Positions 1 through 5,853 of a DNA stretch of 5,853 nucleotides are shown here, piece after piece. Origin of the DNA: Deltaproteobacteria bacterium (lineage in GTDB: Bacteria > Desulfobacterota > GWC2-55-46 > UBA9637). Each line of letters opens with the position of its first letter. The stretch's first letter is position 1. Position numbers and translations under genes: made by a program. The DNA lies in NCBI GenBank assembly GCA_016234985.1, contig JACRNK010000034.1, forward strand, positions 1-5,853, read 5' to 3'. The notes under the pieces were generated by a model that saw nothing but the letters and a program-made list of their open reading frames with translations, did not search any database and was not told where the DNA came from.

Positions 1-975
1 CAGGAGTTAGAAGTCAGGGGAGAGGGGCCTTCAGGGGTTTATCACGGCATCGCAGGCAATAGTCCCGCAATACAGAAGGTTATTTCCATTATCCGGCAGA
101 TTAAGGATTCTCCGTTTGCCGTGCTTATATCCGGAGAGAGCGGTACAGGCAAAGAGCTTGCAGCCAGGGCTGTCCACTTTGACAGCATAAGACGGGAGAT
201 GCCGTTCATTGCCATAAACTGCGCTTCATTAAAACCGGACCTTCTGGAAAATGAACTGTTTGGCCATGTAAAGGGCGCCTTTACAGGCGCAACTGATAAT
301 AAGGATGGATTGTTCAAAGTTGCAGACGGCGGGACCCTGTTTATAGATGAAATAGGAGATATGAATTTGACTGTTCAGGCAAGCCTGCTTAGGTTTCTGG
401 AGACAGGCATATTCAGACCGCTTGGCTCCACCAGAGAGATAAAGGTGGATGTGCGGATTGCGGCGGCCATAAACAAAGATATAGAGGAGGAGGTAAAGGC
501 CAAAAGATTCCGCCACGATCTATATTACAGGCTGAATGTCTGCAGAATAGACATGCCGCCTTTAAGAGATAGAAAAGAGGATGTGCCTATACTTGCAAAA
601 TACTTTCTTGAATCTTCGCCTTTAGCAAGGGAGAGGTCAATTGCCATTTCAGACGACGCTATGGGAGTATTGACCGCTTACCGTTGGACTGGGAATGTGA
701 GAGAACTTTTCAATACCTTAAGCAGGGCAATGCTTCTTTCCAATGAAAATGTGATAACAAACGGCATTATAAATTCCATCCTTAATATAAAGACCGATGT
801 TTCAAACTATGCACCTTCGGCAGAAAGTCTTGATGGCATGGAAAAAAAGTACCTTCTGGAAAGCCTCAATCTCAATAACTGGAATATCACCAGAACTGCC
901 GCTCACCTTGGCATAGACAGAAGAACTCTCCAAAGAAAAATCGCAAAATACCAGATAGAGAAAAATATATCTTAA
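1..975 (+). CDS. Sigma-54-dependent activator, NtrC family (3' part: AAA+ and Fis domains)
   Basis: This reading frame is open from the first base, so the gene begins upstream and 324 residues are visible. An ATG-type start at 121 would cut into the AAA+ domain and is not the real start. Numbering from base 1, the Walker A motif GESGTGKE is at residues 45-52, the sigma-54-contacting GAFTGA loop at 92-97, Walker B (GGTLFIDEIGDM) at 110-121, the arginine-finger region FRHDLYYRLNV at 170-180 and sensor II (WTGNVREL) at 229-236. A Fis-type helix-turn-helix (NITRTAAHLGIDRRTLQRK) lies near 295-313. Such proteins hydrolyse ATP to open RNA polymerase-sigma-54 promoters from upstream sites. The missing N-terminus would normally be a receiver, GAF or PAS domain, so the signal cannot be named, and NifA identity cannot be confirmed. 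A consensus sigma-54 promoter lies before nifH, making that an obvious candidate target. The gene ends tail to tail with the hemerythrin gene, with only 5 bp between stops and no terminator hairpin seen. Confidence 0.95.
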   Translation, partial: QELEVRGEGPSGVYHGIAGNSPAIQKVISIIRQIKDSPFAVLISGESGTGKELAARAVHFDSIRREMPFIAINCASLKPDLLENELFGHVKGAFTGATDNKDGLFKVADGGTLFIDEIGDMNLTVQASLLRFLETGIFRPLGSTREIKVDVRIAAAINKDIEEEVKAKRFRHDLYYRLNVCRIDMPPLRDRKEDVPILAKYFLESSPLARERSIAISDDAMGVLTAYRWTGNVRELFNTLSRAMLLSNENVITNGIINSILNIKTDVSNYAPSAESLDGMEKKYLLESLNLNNWNITRTAAHLGIDRRTLQRKIAKYQIEKNIS

Positions 976-980
976 CTCCC

Positions 981-1385
981 CTATAAACTATTTCTTAAAA
1001 ATGCGCCCAATGCCTTATCCACCTTGCCTATATGCTCAGTCCACCATGAAGAAAGCAAACGGTTTGTCTGTATTACGGTGGAAAGGGTTGTGCCTTCCTT
1101 CTCCAAGCCTTTTTTAAATTCATAAAACTCTTTTCTAAACTGCTCGTGCATGGCCTTGTGAGCCGGATAATCAGGATATAAATGCCCTCTTTGCAAGTTT
1201 TCTTCCGCGCTGAAATGTGTTTCTATATAATCTTCCAGAAACTTCAAAACATTCATTACCTCGTTTTTGCCTTTTCCCTGCTGGCAGGCGTCAAACAAGG
1301 AATTGATTCTTTTAAACAACTCCTTATGCTGATTATCTATATCGGCTACGCCTGTTGCCAATGCCTCTGTCCATTGTATTGCCAT
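981..1385 (-). CDS. Bacteriohemerythrin (single-domain diiron O2-binding protein)
   Basis: The 134-residue product is the usual length of a single-domain bacterial hemerythrin, a soluble four-helix bundle that binds O2 reversibly at a carboxylate-bridged diiron site and serves in O2 storage, delivery or sensing. All seven expected iron ligands are visible: H20 in DNQHKELF, H57 and E61 in HFSAE, H76 and H80 in HKAMH, and H118 and D123 in HIGKVD. There is no signal peptide or membrane segment, and no attached signalling domain. A strong AAGGAGG lies about 8 bases before the ATG and overlaps the end of the preceding fusion gene, whose stop is 15 bp away, so the two are almost certainly co-transcribed and this is the last gene of the minus-strand operon. 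The context suggests a role in supplying or buffering O2 (or NO) for the upstream diiron oxidase-like protein, or protecting the nearby nitrogenase; that role is inferred. Confidence 0.95.
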   Translation of the reverse strand: MAIQWTEALATGVADIDNQHKELFKRINSLFDACQQGKGKNEVMNVLKFLEDYIETHFSAEENLQRGHLYPDYPAHKAMHEQFRKEFYEFKKGLEKEGTTLSTVIQTNRLLSSWWTEHIGKVDKALGAFLRNSL

Positions 1386-1400
1386 AGTGATTGCCTCCTT

Positions 1401-2810
1401 TTAAAATCCCAACAGTCTTTCAAATCCGTCCCAGAGAATCTTTCTTGCCTCCAAACTCTTCATCGCCCCTTTCCTAACCATATCCTCGGTATCCTTGCCG
1501 TGCAAATAGTTAGTCAGGATTTTTGTTGCAGCCTCCCCGTGCTCCACATCAAGGATAATATGGGATGTCCAGTATTCAAGCTCATCCTCTGATAGAGAGA
1601 TGCTCTTTCTAAGCCCATCCACTATTTTCTTAAACATGGTTGGTATAACCCACTCAACCCCCGGTCCCACAGCCCCGAGTCCAACGAGGAATGGCTCATG
1701 TCTCGTAAGCATGATAAGGCGGTCAACAAAATTGGTTACCTCATGGGTGGCTTTGAGTTTCTTCCAATCCTTCTTTTCCAGTCCCAATGCCTTCAGGAAT
1801 TTTCTAAAAAGCGCAGGGTGGGTCTTTTCAGGGTTCAGATTTCCATACTCATCCATGAGATTTTTGACCATCAGCATCCGGTCCCATTCGTGGGGAATTT
1901 TAGGGATGATATTGGCGATATAATGGGAAAACATCTTTGCATGCTGATAATAATGAATGGCAAAGGTATTGACCTGTTCTACAGTCAGGCCCCCTTTGGA
2001 GAACCGCTCCAGAAACGGATGATTCACCGCCTCGTGGGGAAAGACCTCTTGCTTCAATGTTTCAATAAATTCCTTTTTGCCGGTCTTTTTTTCCTTCACA
2101 GCAGGTTCCGAATGAAACTCCATGCTTGCGCCCCACTTCTCCTTTGCCTCTGCAAGAAGTTCCGGGGGCACCTCTTTCAAGCCTCTTTTTTCGGCTAGCG
2201 CCTCTATCTCCTTTATCACCATTCCTCTTACAAAAGGAGGGATGCGAAGAACCTTTTCATCAGCCTCTTTTGTCCATGGAAGTTTTTTCCGCACTTTTGC
2301 AGAACCCTCTGCCCAGTAGTCATACTTCTCCTGCATTAAATCAAGAGTAACATCGGCAAGGTCTTTTTGCCGCGCCATCTTTTCAATCCTCCAGCGGGTC
2401 ATGTCCCTCATAAATCCAGCCGGAATCTTTTCAAGCCTTTCCATTGCATCAGGGTTCCACTGTAGGGGCAATTCATGAATTGCCCCTGCACCTTTGTCAA
2501 CCAATTCAAACCGCTCTTTTCCTGCGCCGCAGATAGGGCATTTGTCCGGCGCATTGCCTGCCGCAACATAGCCGCACAACTTGCAGCGGTAAGAGGCGGC
2601 AGAGGCAGAAGGCTGGATAGAGCCTCCCATCATGCCTGTCATCGCCTTTTTTGCCTCTCCAACGACATTTTCTGCAATCTCAAGGGTAATAAGGTTGACA
2701 CCTTTTTCTTTGGCAAATCCTTCAATCCTTGTCTTGGTCATATTCCGCATAAACCCTTCCGGAACCCTTGCCAATCTATTTTTTGCCTCATCAGTCCATG
2801 TGACATTCAT
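1401..2810 (-). CDS. PCP_red / rubredoxin / PCP_red x2 / heme-oxygenase-like diiron oxidase fusion
   Basis: The 469-residue soluble protein has five recognisable parts. Residues about 4-56, 117-168 and 178-228 are three copies of the small domain at the C-terminus of the BchB/ChlB subunit of dark protochlorophyllide reductase (PCP_red: W-T-x-E-A ... IP-x-F-R ...); the third, with IPPFVRGMV, is closest to the BchB form. Residues 74-104 form a rubredoxin-like iron knuckle with C76-x2-C79 and C91-x2-C94. Residues about 247-469 are a heme-oxygenase-fold domain of the PqqC/TENA/CADD type (iron-containing redox enzyme family). It keeps likely iron ligands E321 or E328, H331, E386 in VEWVIP, and H417/D421/H424 (H-x3-D-x2-H). 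Relatives use a diiron site and O2 for oxidations; the rubredoxin could supply electrons. Its substrate is unknown. TAAAGGAG precedes the ATG, and the gene starts 14 bp after the arsR-type stop. A 30-bp palindrome lies within its coding sequence at the linker after the rubredoxin knuckle. Confidence 0.88.
   Translation of the reverse strand: MNVTWTDEAKNRLARVPEGFMRNMTKTRIEGFAKEKGVNLITLEIAENVVGEAKKAMTGMMGGSIQPSASAASYRCKLCGYVAAGNAPDKCPICGAGKERFELVDKGAGAIHELPLQWNPDAMERLEKIPAGFMRDMTRWRIEKMARQKDLADVTLDLMQEKYDYWAEGSAKVRKKLPWTKEADEKVLRIPPFVRGMVIKEIEALAEKRGLKEVPPELLAEAKEKWGASMEFHSEPAVKEKKTGKKEFIETLKQEVFPHEAVNHPFLERFSKGGLTVEQVNTFAIHYYQHAKMFSHYIANIIPKIPHEWDRMLMVKNLMDEYGNLNPEKTHPALFRKFLKALGLEKKDWKKLKATHEVTNFVDRLIMLTRHEPFLVGLGAVGPGVEWVIPTMFKKIVDGLRKSISLSEDELEYWTSHIILDVEHGEAATKILTNYLHGKDTEDMVRKGAMKSLEARKILWDGFERLLGF
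2461..2490. repeat. 30-bp palindromic repeat inside the fusion gene
   Basis: The 24 bases at 2464-2487 are a perfect palindrome centred between 2475 and 2476 (arm AGGGGCAATTCA). Two of the next three outward pairs also match, giving 14 of 15 pairs over 30 bp. The element resembles REP-type repeats of the form GTAGGGGC...GCCCCTAC found scattered in many bacterial genomes. On the minus strand it is read in frame as residues 108-117 (AGAIHELPLQ), exactly the linker between the rubredoxin knuckle and the second PCP_red domain. That placement suggests a mobile palindrome that inserted where extra residues were tolerated, in the manner of Rickettsia palindromic elements. No second copy is present in the window. 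Confidence 0.85.
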
Positions 2811-2824
2811 AAAACAAATCTCCT

Positions 2825-3187
2825 TTATTTTATTTTTACCTTACAGTTTGCATTGCAGTGTTTTTCAACTGCCCTTAACCTCCTAAAGTCTCCTTTAAAA
2901 GGCTCTGTGCCTTTAAGGGCAGTGTAAAAGGCTTTTGTGAGGTCTTTTTTGAGCGAGCCGAAGGGATCGTCTTTTTTAACTGTATAATAGCAGTATAATT
3001 TATCCTTACTCACACCTACAACACCTGTCCTCCTTAAAAGCGCAAGGTGCCTTGAAATAGTCGGCTGCGGGAGACTAAGCGTATCCGTGAGACAGTTGAC
3101 ACAAAGCAGCGAATCCTTCAGTAGCAATATTATCCTCAATCTGATTTCTTCTGAAAATGCAAAAAGTATATCCTTTACATCCGCCAT
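2825..3187 (-). CDS. ArsR/SmtB-family winged-helix transcriptional regulator
   Basis: The 120-residue product has the ArsR fold: an N-terminal helix with SEEIRLRIILLL at about 12-23, a helix-turn-helix at about 30-53 with recognition segment QPTISRHLALLRRTG, and a beta-wing at 55-70 (VVGVSKDKLYCYYTV). C29 and C32 (LLCVNCL) sit where classical ArsR has its ELCVC metalloid site but with C-x2-C spacing. C66 lies in the wing, and C111 and C115 form a C-terminal C-x3-C, so metal, metalloid, sulfide or redox sensing are all possible. It is the first gene of a minus-strand operon, 14 bp before the fusion gene. A 20-bp near-palindrome lies inside its own promoter, pointing to autorepression. The ATG is the only reasonable start: no later methionine exists before the first conserved helix. 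No ribosome binding site precedes it, and the predicted transcript begins only a few bases upstream. Confidence 0.93.
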   Translation of the reverse strand: MADVKDILFAFSEEIRLRIILLLKDSLLCVNCLTDTLSLPQPTISRHLALLRRTGVVGVSKDKLYCYYTVKKDDPFGSLKKDLTKAFYTALKGTEPFKGDFRRLRAVEKHCNANCKVKIK

Positions 3188-3196
3188 TTATGCATT

Positions 3197-3225
3197 ATAA
3201 TATTCGTATATACGGATATAGTCAA
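3197..3225 (-). promoter_or_regulatory. Sigma-70-type promoter of the arsR-fusion-hemerythrin operon
   Basis: Read on the minus strand, TTGACT (3220-3225) is followed by a 17-bp spacer and TATTAT (3197-3202), five of six matches to each consensus box. A second possible -10, TATAAT (3194-3199), would need a 20-bp spacer. With the first pair, transcription would begin near 3189-3190, only 1-3 bases before the arsR-type ATG, implying a near-leaderless mRNA. The spacer is filled almost entirely by an inverted repeat. Confidence 0.75.
3200..3219. promoter_or_regulatory. Likely ArsR-family operator (20-bp near-perfect palindrome)
   Basis: The sequence ATATTCGTATATACGGATAT is a palindrome with 9 of 10 pairs matching; only T3204/G3215 is off. 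Size, AT-rich outer arms and position between -35 and -10 are typical of ArsR/SmtB dimer sites. Binding of the adjacent gene product here would block RNA polymerase, giving self-repression relieved by the effector. The link to this particular regulator is inferred from proximity. Confidence 0.75.
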
Positions 3226-3297
3226 GAAAATTTTATCGGGCAATTTGATTGGAAAATAGGCAGTGGTGATTAAATGATAAGCATAAAAACAGTAGTG

Positions 3298-3383
3298 AGT
3301 AGGTGGTAAGTAGTAGGGAGAAAGAAAAGCATATGTCGGCAACAGCAGGTTGTCTGCCTACTCCCTGCTGCATACTGCCTGCT
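3298..3383. repeat. Long imperfect inverted repeat (MITE- or REP-like) between operator and nif promoter
   Basis: Bases 3298-3320 can pair with 3361-3383 over 23 positions. There is one true mismatch (A3309/A3372) and five G-T wobbles; the rest are Watson-Crick. The 40-base loop begins a second pairing, CAGCAGG (3343-3349) with CCTGCTG (3364-3370), that competes with the main stem. The arms are built from degenerate GTAG/GCAG units (for example GTAAGTAGTAGGGAG and CTCCCTGCTGCATAC), a low-complexity style seen in dispersed intergenic repeats. No coding content is credible here. It fills the space where upstream activator sites for the sigma-54 promoter would be expected. Origin and function are unknown. 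Confidence 0.6.
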
Positions 3384-3391
3384 ATCAGTAT
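3372..3391. promoter_or_regulatory. Short inverted repeat ATACTG-N8-CAGTAT abutting the sigma-54 promoter
   Basis: Two perfect 6-bp arms (3372-3377 and 3386-3391) flank an 8-bp spacer and end 4 bp before the -24 GG of the nif promoter. Position and symmetry would suit a protein-binding site. The left arm, however, also belongs to the long inverted repeat, so it may be a by-product of that element. Confidence 0.25.
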
Positions 3392-3394
3392 TGT

Positions 3395-3410
3395 TGGCAC
3401 GGGAGTTGCA
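3395..3410 (+). promoter_or_regulatory. Sigma-54 (-24/-12) promoter for nifH
   Basis: TGGCAC, five bases (GGGAG), then TTGCA is a full match to the sigma-54 consensus TGGCAC-N5-TTGCW, with GG at 3396-3397 and GC at 3408-3409 in the required spacing. Transcription is predicted to start at about 3421, leaving a leader of roughly 128 bases before nifH. No canonical NifA site (TGT-N10-ACA) was found between here and 3220, so the activator binding site is unclear. Confidence 0.9.
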
Positions 3411-3420
3411 TTGACATAAA

Positions 3421-4371
<951 letters not shown>

Positions 4372-4382
4372 GTAAGGCAGAG

Positions 4383-4484
4383 TTATGGATGTTTTGGCTT
4401 ATGCCTTCTATCAAGATAGATGGCTATAAGACCAAAGACGATCATTATGATACCACCTAGTATTACTCCATACATAACTGACAT
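4383..4484 (-). CDS. 33-residue single-span membrane protein (unrecognised)
   Basis: The reading frame starts with ATG at 4484 and ends with TAA at 4383-4385, 11 bp from the nifH stop in convergent orientation. A textbook AAGGAGG lies 6 bases before the ATG and is the main reason to believe the gene. Residues about 4-24 are a strongly hydrophobic helix (GVILGGIIMIVFGLIAIYL). The tail RRHKPKHP is basic, suggesting an N-out, C-in single-span protein. Only one base separates its ATG from the stop of the upstream 64-codon gene, and its ribosome binding site is made by the last codons (E-K-E-V) of that gene, so translation is probably coupled. I do not recognise the family and assign no function. 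Confidence 0.65.
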   Translation of the reverse strand: MSVMYGVILGGIIMIVFGLIAIYLDRRHKPKHP

Positions 4485-4485
4485 A

Positions 4486-4680
4486 TTAAACCTCCTTTTC
4501 TAACGAGAGGGCAATGATAAAGAGTATAACAGCAGTTGCTATGCCAATAATTAACACGGAAGGTTTTACATCAACCCCTTGGAAAAAAGGGGCTATGACA
4601 GATGCAGTAAATATTACCTGTCCAACATTGGTCAGGATACTTGCCAATCTGACGCGCTGTTTAGAATTCACTATAGACAA
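4486..4680 (-). CDS. Small two-span membrane protein, 61-64 residues (hypothetical)
   Basis: The longest version starts at TTG (4680) and gives 64 residues. A GTG three codons later (4671) gives 61 residues beginning M-N-S-K-Q-R, which looks more natural and agrees with the predicted transcription start near 4674. Two hydrophobic segments are visible, about 14-33 and 42-60 in the long numbering, with a basic N-terminus (KQRVR) and an acidic end (EKE), so both termini are probably cytoplasmic. General pattern and size resemble small uncharacterised membrane proteins of the DUF6722 type, but I am not sure of that match. It is transcribed against nifH and nifD in their intergenic region and heads a two-gene unit with the 33-residue gene. 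No function is assigned. Confidence 0.65.
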   Translation of the reverse strand: MSIVNSKQRVRLASILTNVGQVIFTASVIAPFFQGVDVKPSVLIIGIATAVILFIIALSLEKEV

Positions 4681-4709
4681 ACTCTAACACCCTATAAAAA
4701 GGATGTCAA
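4681..4709 (-). promoter_or_regulatory. Sigma-70-type promoter for the antisense small-protein pair
   Basis: On the minus strand a perfect TTGACA (4704-4709) is followed by a 17-bp spacer and TAGAGT (4681-4686; four of six matches). The start would fall near 4674, three bases before a GTG codon, so translation would be near leaderless. The box lies within the leader of nifD on the other strand. Confidence 0.6.
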
Positions 4710-4722
4710 GGAGGAGAAAAAA

Positions 4723-4728
4723 GGGAGG
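4723..4728 (+). promoter_or_regulatory. Ribosome binding site of nifD
   Basis: GGGAGG lies 7 bases before the ATG at 4736, supporting that start. No sigma-54 promoter was seen between nifH and nifD, so nifD probably depends on read-through from the nifH promoter. Confidence 0.8.
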
Positions 4729-4735
4729 TTTTCCA

Positions 4736-5853
4736 ATGAGTGTTGCCATACAAAAGACACAAGAAATTATAGACGATGTATTAAAGGCATATCCTGAAAA
4801 AACGCGGAAGAAGCGGGCATTGCACATAAAGCCCAATGACCCGTCCGGCGGATGCGCGGTCAAGTCAAATGTGAAGTGTGTGCCTGGGGTGATGACCGCG
4901 CGCGGGTGCGCCTATGCAGGGAGCAAGGGCGTTGTGTGGGGACCGGTCAAGGATATGGTTCATCTCTCTCACGGCCCGGTGGGTTGCGGCCAGTATAGCT
5001 GGGCAACCCGTAGAAATCTTGCGTCCGGCAAACCCGGGGTTGATAATTTTGTTCCGTTTCAGTTTACCTCGGATTTTCAGGAAAGGGATATCGTGTATGG
5101 CGGAGACAAGAGGCTGGAGGTGATTTTGCGCGAGATAAAATCTCTCTTTCCTCTGGCAAAGGGAATCAGCATCCAGAGCGAATGCCCCATCGGCCTCATC
5201 GGAGATGATATAGAGGCAGTTGCAAAGAAGATGACCAAAGAATTGGGTATGCCGGTTATCCCTGTGCGGTGCGAGGGTTTTCGCGGTGTTTCCCAATCCC
5301 TCGGACATCATATTGCCAATGACTCCATCCGCGACCATCTGCTGGGCAAGAGAAAATTGGAAGACAAAACGCCGTATGATGTGGCGCTCATCGGAGATTA
5401 CAATATCGGCGGCGATGCATGGGCAACCAAGGAATTGCTGGAAGAGGCCGGCTACCGGGTTGTTTCCGTCTGGAGCGGCGACGGGACAATGGAGGGTCTA
5501 TCCGTAACTCCTGATGTAAAGCTAAATATCATCCACTGCTACCGGAGCATGAACTATATCTGCCGGCACATGGAGGAGCAATACGGCATTCCGTGGATTG
5601 AGGCGAACTTTTTCGGGCCCTCAAAAATCAAGGCGAGCCTGAGAAAACTTGCGGAGCATTTTGACGATGTTATCAAAGAAAAAACCGAGCAGGCGATTCA
5701 AAGACACGAACAGGAGATGAATAAGATTGTCGCCAAATACAGGCCGAGGCTTGAAGGGAAAAAGGTGATGCTCTATGTGGGCGGGCTTCGGCCAAGACAT
5801 ACCATAGAAGCCTTTGAAGACCTGGGCATGGAGATAATCGGAACAGGATATGA
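4736..5853 (+). CDS. nifD: Nitrogenase MoFe protein alpha chain (5' part, runs off the window)
   Basis: The frame is open from ATG 4736 to the window edge, giving 372 of the usual 480 or so residues. NifD pairs with NifK and holds the FeMo cofactor where N2 is reduced. P-cluster cysteines are C58 ([15 protein letters not shown]), C84 ([12 protein letters not shown]) and C150 ([12 protein letters not shown]). The cofactor cysteine is C268 ([10 protein letters not shown]), and Q187 and H191 lie in [14 protein letters not shown]92 matches Arg96 of Azotobacter. The homocitrate-end histidine lies beyond the window. Motifs such as SKGVVWGP and the pattern around SQSLGHH place it with Mo NifD, of the kind found in Geobacter and sulfate reducers, rather than VnfD or AnfD. 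No internal stop or frameshift is visible. It lies 364 bp after the nifH stop, an unusually long gap filled by two antisense small genes. Confidence 0.96.
   Translation, partial: MSVAIQKTQEIIDDVLKAYPEKTRKKRALHIKPNDPSGGCAVKSNVKCVPGVMTARGCAYAGSKGVVWGPVKDMVHLSHGPVGCGQYSWATRRNLASGKPGVDNFVPFQFTSDFQERDIVYGGDKRLEVILREIKSLFPLAKGISIQSECPIGLIGDDIEAVAKKMTKELGMPVIPVRCEGFRGVSQSLGHHIANDSIRDHLLGKRKLEDKTPYDVALIGDYNIGGDAWATKELLEEAGYRVVSVWSGDGTMEGLSVTPDVKLNIIHCYRSMNYICRHMEEQYGIPWIEANFFGPSKIKASLRKLAEHFDDVIKEKTEQAIQRHEQEMNKIVAKYRPRLEGKKVMLYVGGLRPRHTIEAFEDLGMEIIGTGY

Noticed and set aside
1698..2198. 166-codon plus-strand frame opposite the fusion gene, and the similar frame at 1182-1592
   Set aside because: They are antisense shadows of genes with clear domains, show no family features of their own and lack ribosome binding sites.
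3236..3252. IHF binding site near CAATTTGATT
   Set aside because: The consensus spacing WATCAA-N4-TTR is not met on either strand.
3334..3344. TGT-N5-ACA as a NifA upstream activator site
   Set aside because: The spacing is 5, not 10, and it lies only about 50 bp before the -24 box inside the repeat loop.
3333..3419. 28-codon plus-strand frame upstream of nifH
   Set aside because: It overlaps the sigma-54 promoter and repeat, and the nearest GGGAG is about 15 bases from the ATG.
4865..5338. 157-codon minus-strand frame opposite nifD
   Set aside because: The plus strand encodes unmistakable NifD across the whole stretch.
4736..5853. VnfD or AnfD (alternative nitrogenase) identity for the downstream gene
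   Set aside because: Motifs around all ligands match Mo NifD (for example [16 protein letters not shown] and HCYRSMNYI).

Overview
The window carries part of a molybdenum-nitrogenase locus. The visible genes are nifH (broken) and the first 372 codons of nifD. Upstream lies a three-gene, minus-strand operon of iron-dependent redox proteins, and before that the 3' end of a sigma-54 activator gene. The nif products resemble those of anaerobic bacteria such as Geobacter and sulfate reducers. Rubredoxin and hemerythrin genes, moderate GC, a palindromic repeat and strong AAGGAGG ribosome binding sites fit an anaerobic or microaerophilic diazotroph, perhaps Desulfobacterota or Nitrospirota. That placement is a guess from style, not a phylogeny.

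Layout. 1-975 (+): AAA+ and Fis domains of an NtrC-type enhancer-binding protein whose N-terminus lies outside the window. 981-3187 (-): an operon read arsR-type regulator, then a 469-residue fusion (two PCP_red domains around a rubredoxin knuckle, a third PCP_red domain, and a heme-oxygenase-like diiron oxidase domain), then bacteriohemerythrin. Its promoter contains a 20-bp near-perfect palindrome in the -35/-10 spacer, a likely self-operator. 3188-3548: a 361-bp divergent intergenic region with that operator, a long imperfect inverted repeat, a consensus sigma-54 promoter and, between that promoter and nifH, a strong intrinsic-terminator-like hairpin. 3549-4371 (+): nifH with an apparent 50-bp deletion that removes the GVGCAGRG segment (a [4Fe-4S] cysteine and the ADP-ribosylation arginine) and shifts the frame. 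4383-4680 (-): two tiny membrane-protein genes inserted antisense between nifH and nifD, the second apparently translationally coupled to the first. 4736-5853 (+): nifD, open to the window edge.

How the parts may work together (inference). The sigma-54 activator is a candidate activator of the nif promoter. The minus-strand operon looks like an oxygen, NO or redox handling unit placed back to back with nitrogenase. PCP_red is the small C-terminal domain of the nitrogenase-like BchB/ChlB proteins, so its triplication beside nif is notable. The least usual items are the PCP_red/rubredoxin/diiron fusion and its operon, a 30-bp palindrome inside that coding sequence, the terminator-like hairpin in the nifH leader, the damaged nifH, and the antisense small-membrane-protein pair inside the nif operon.
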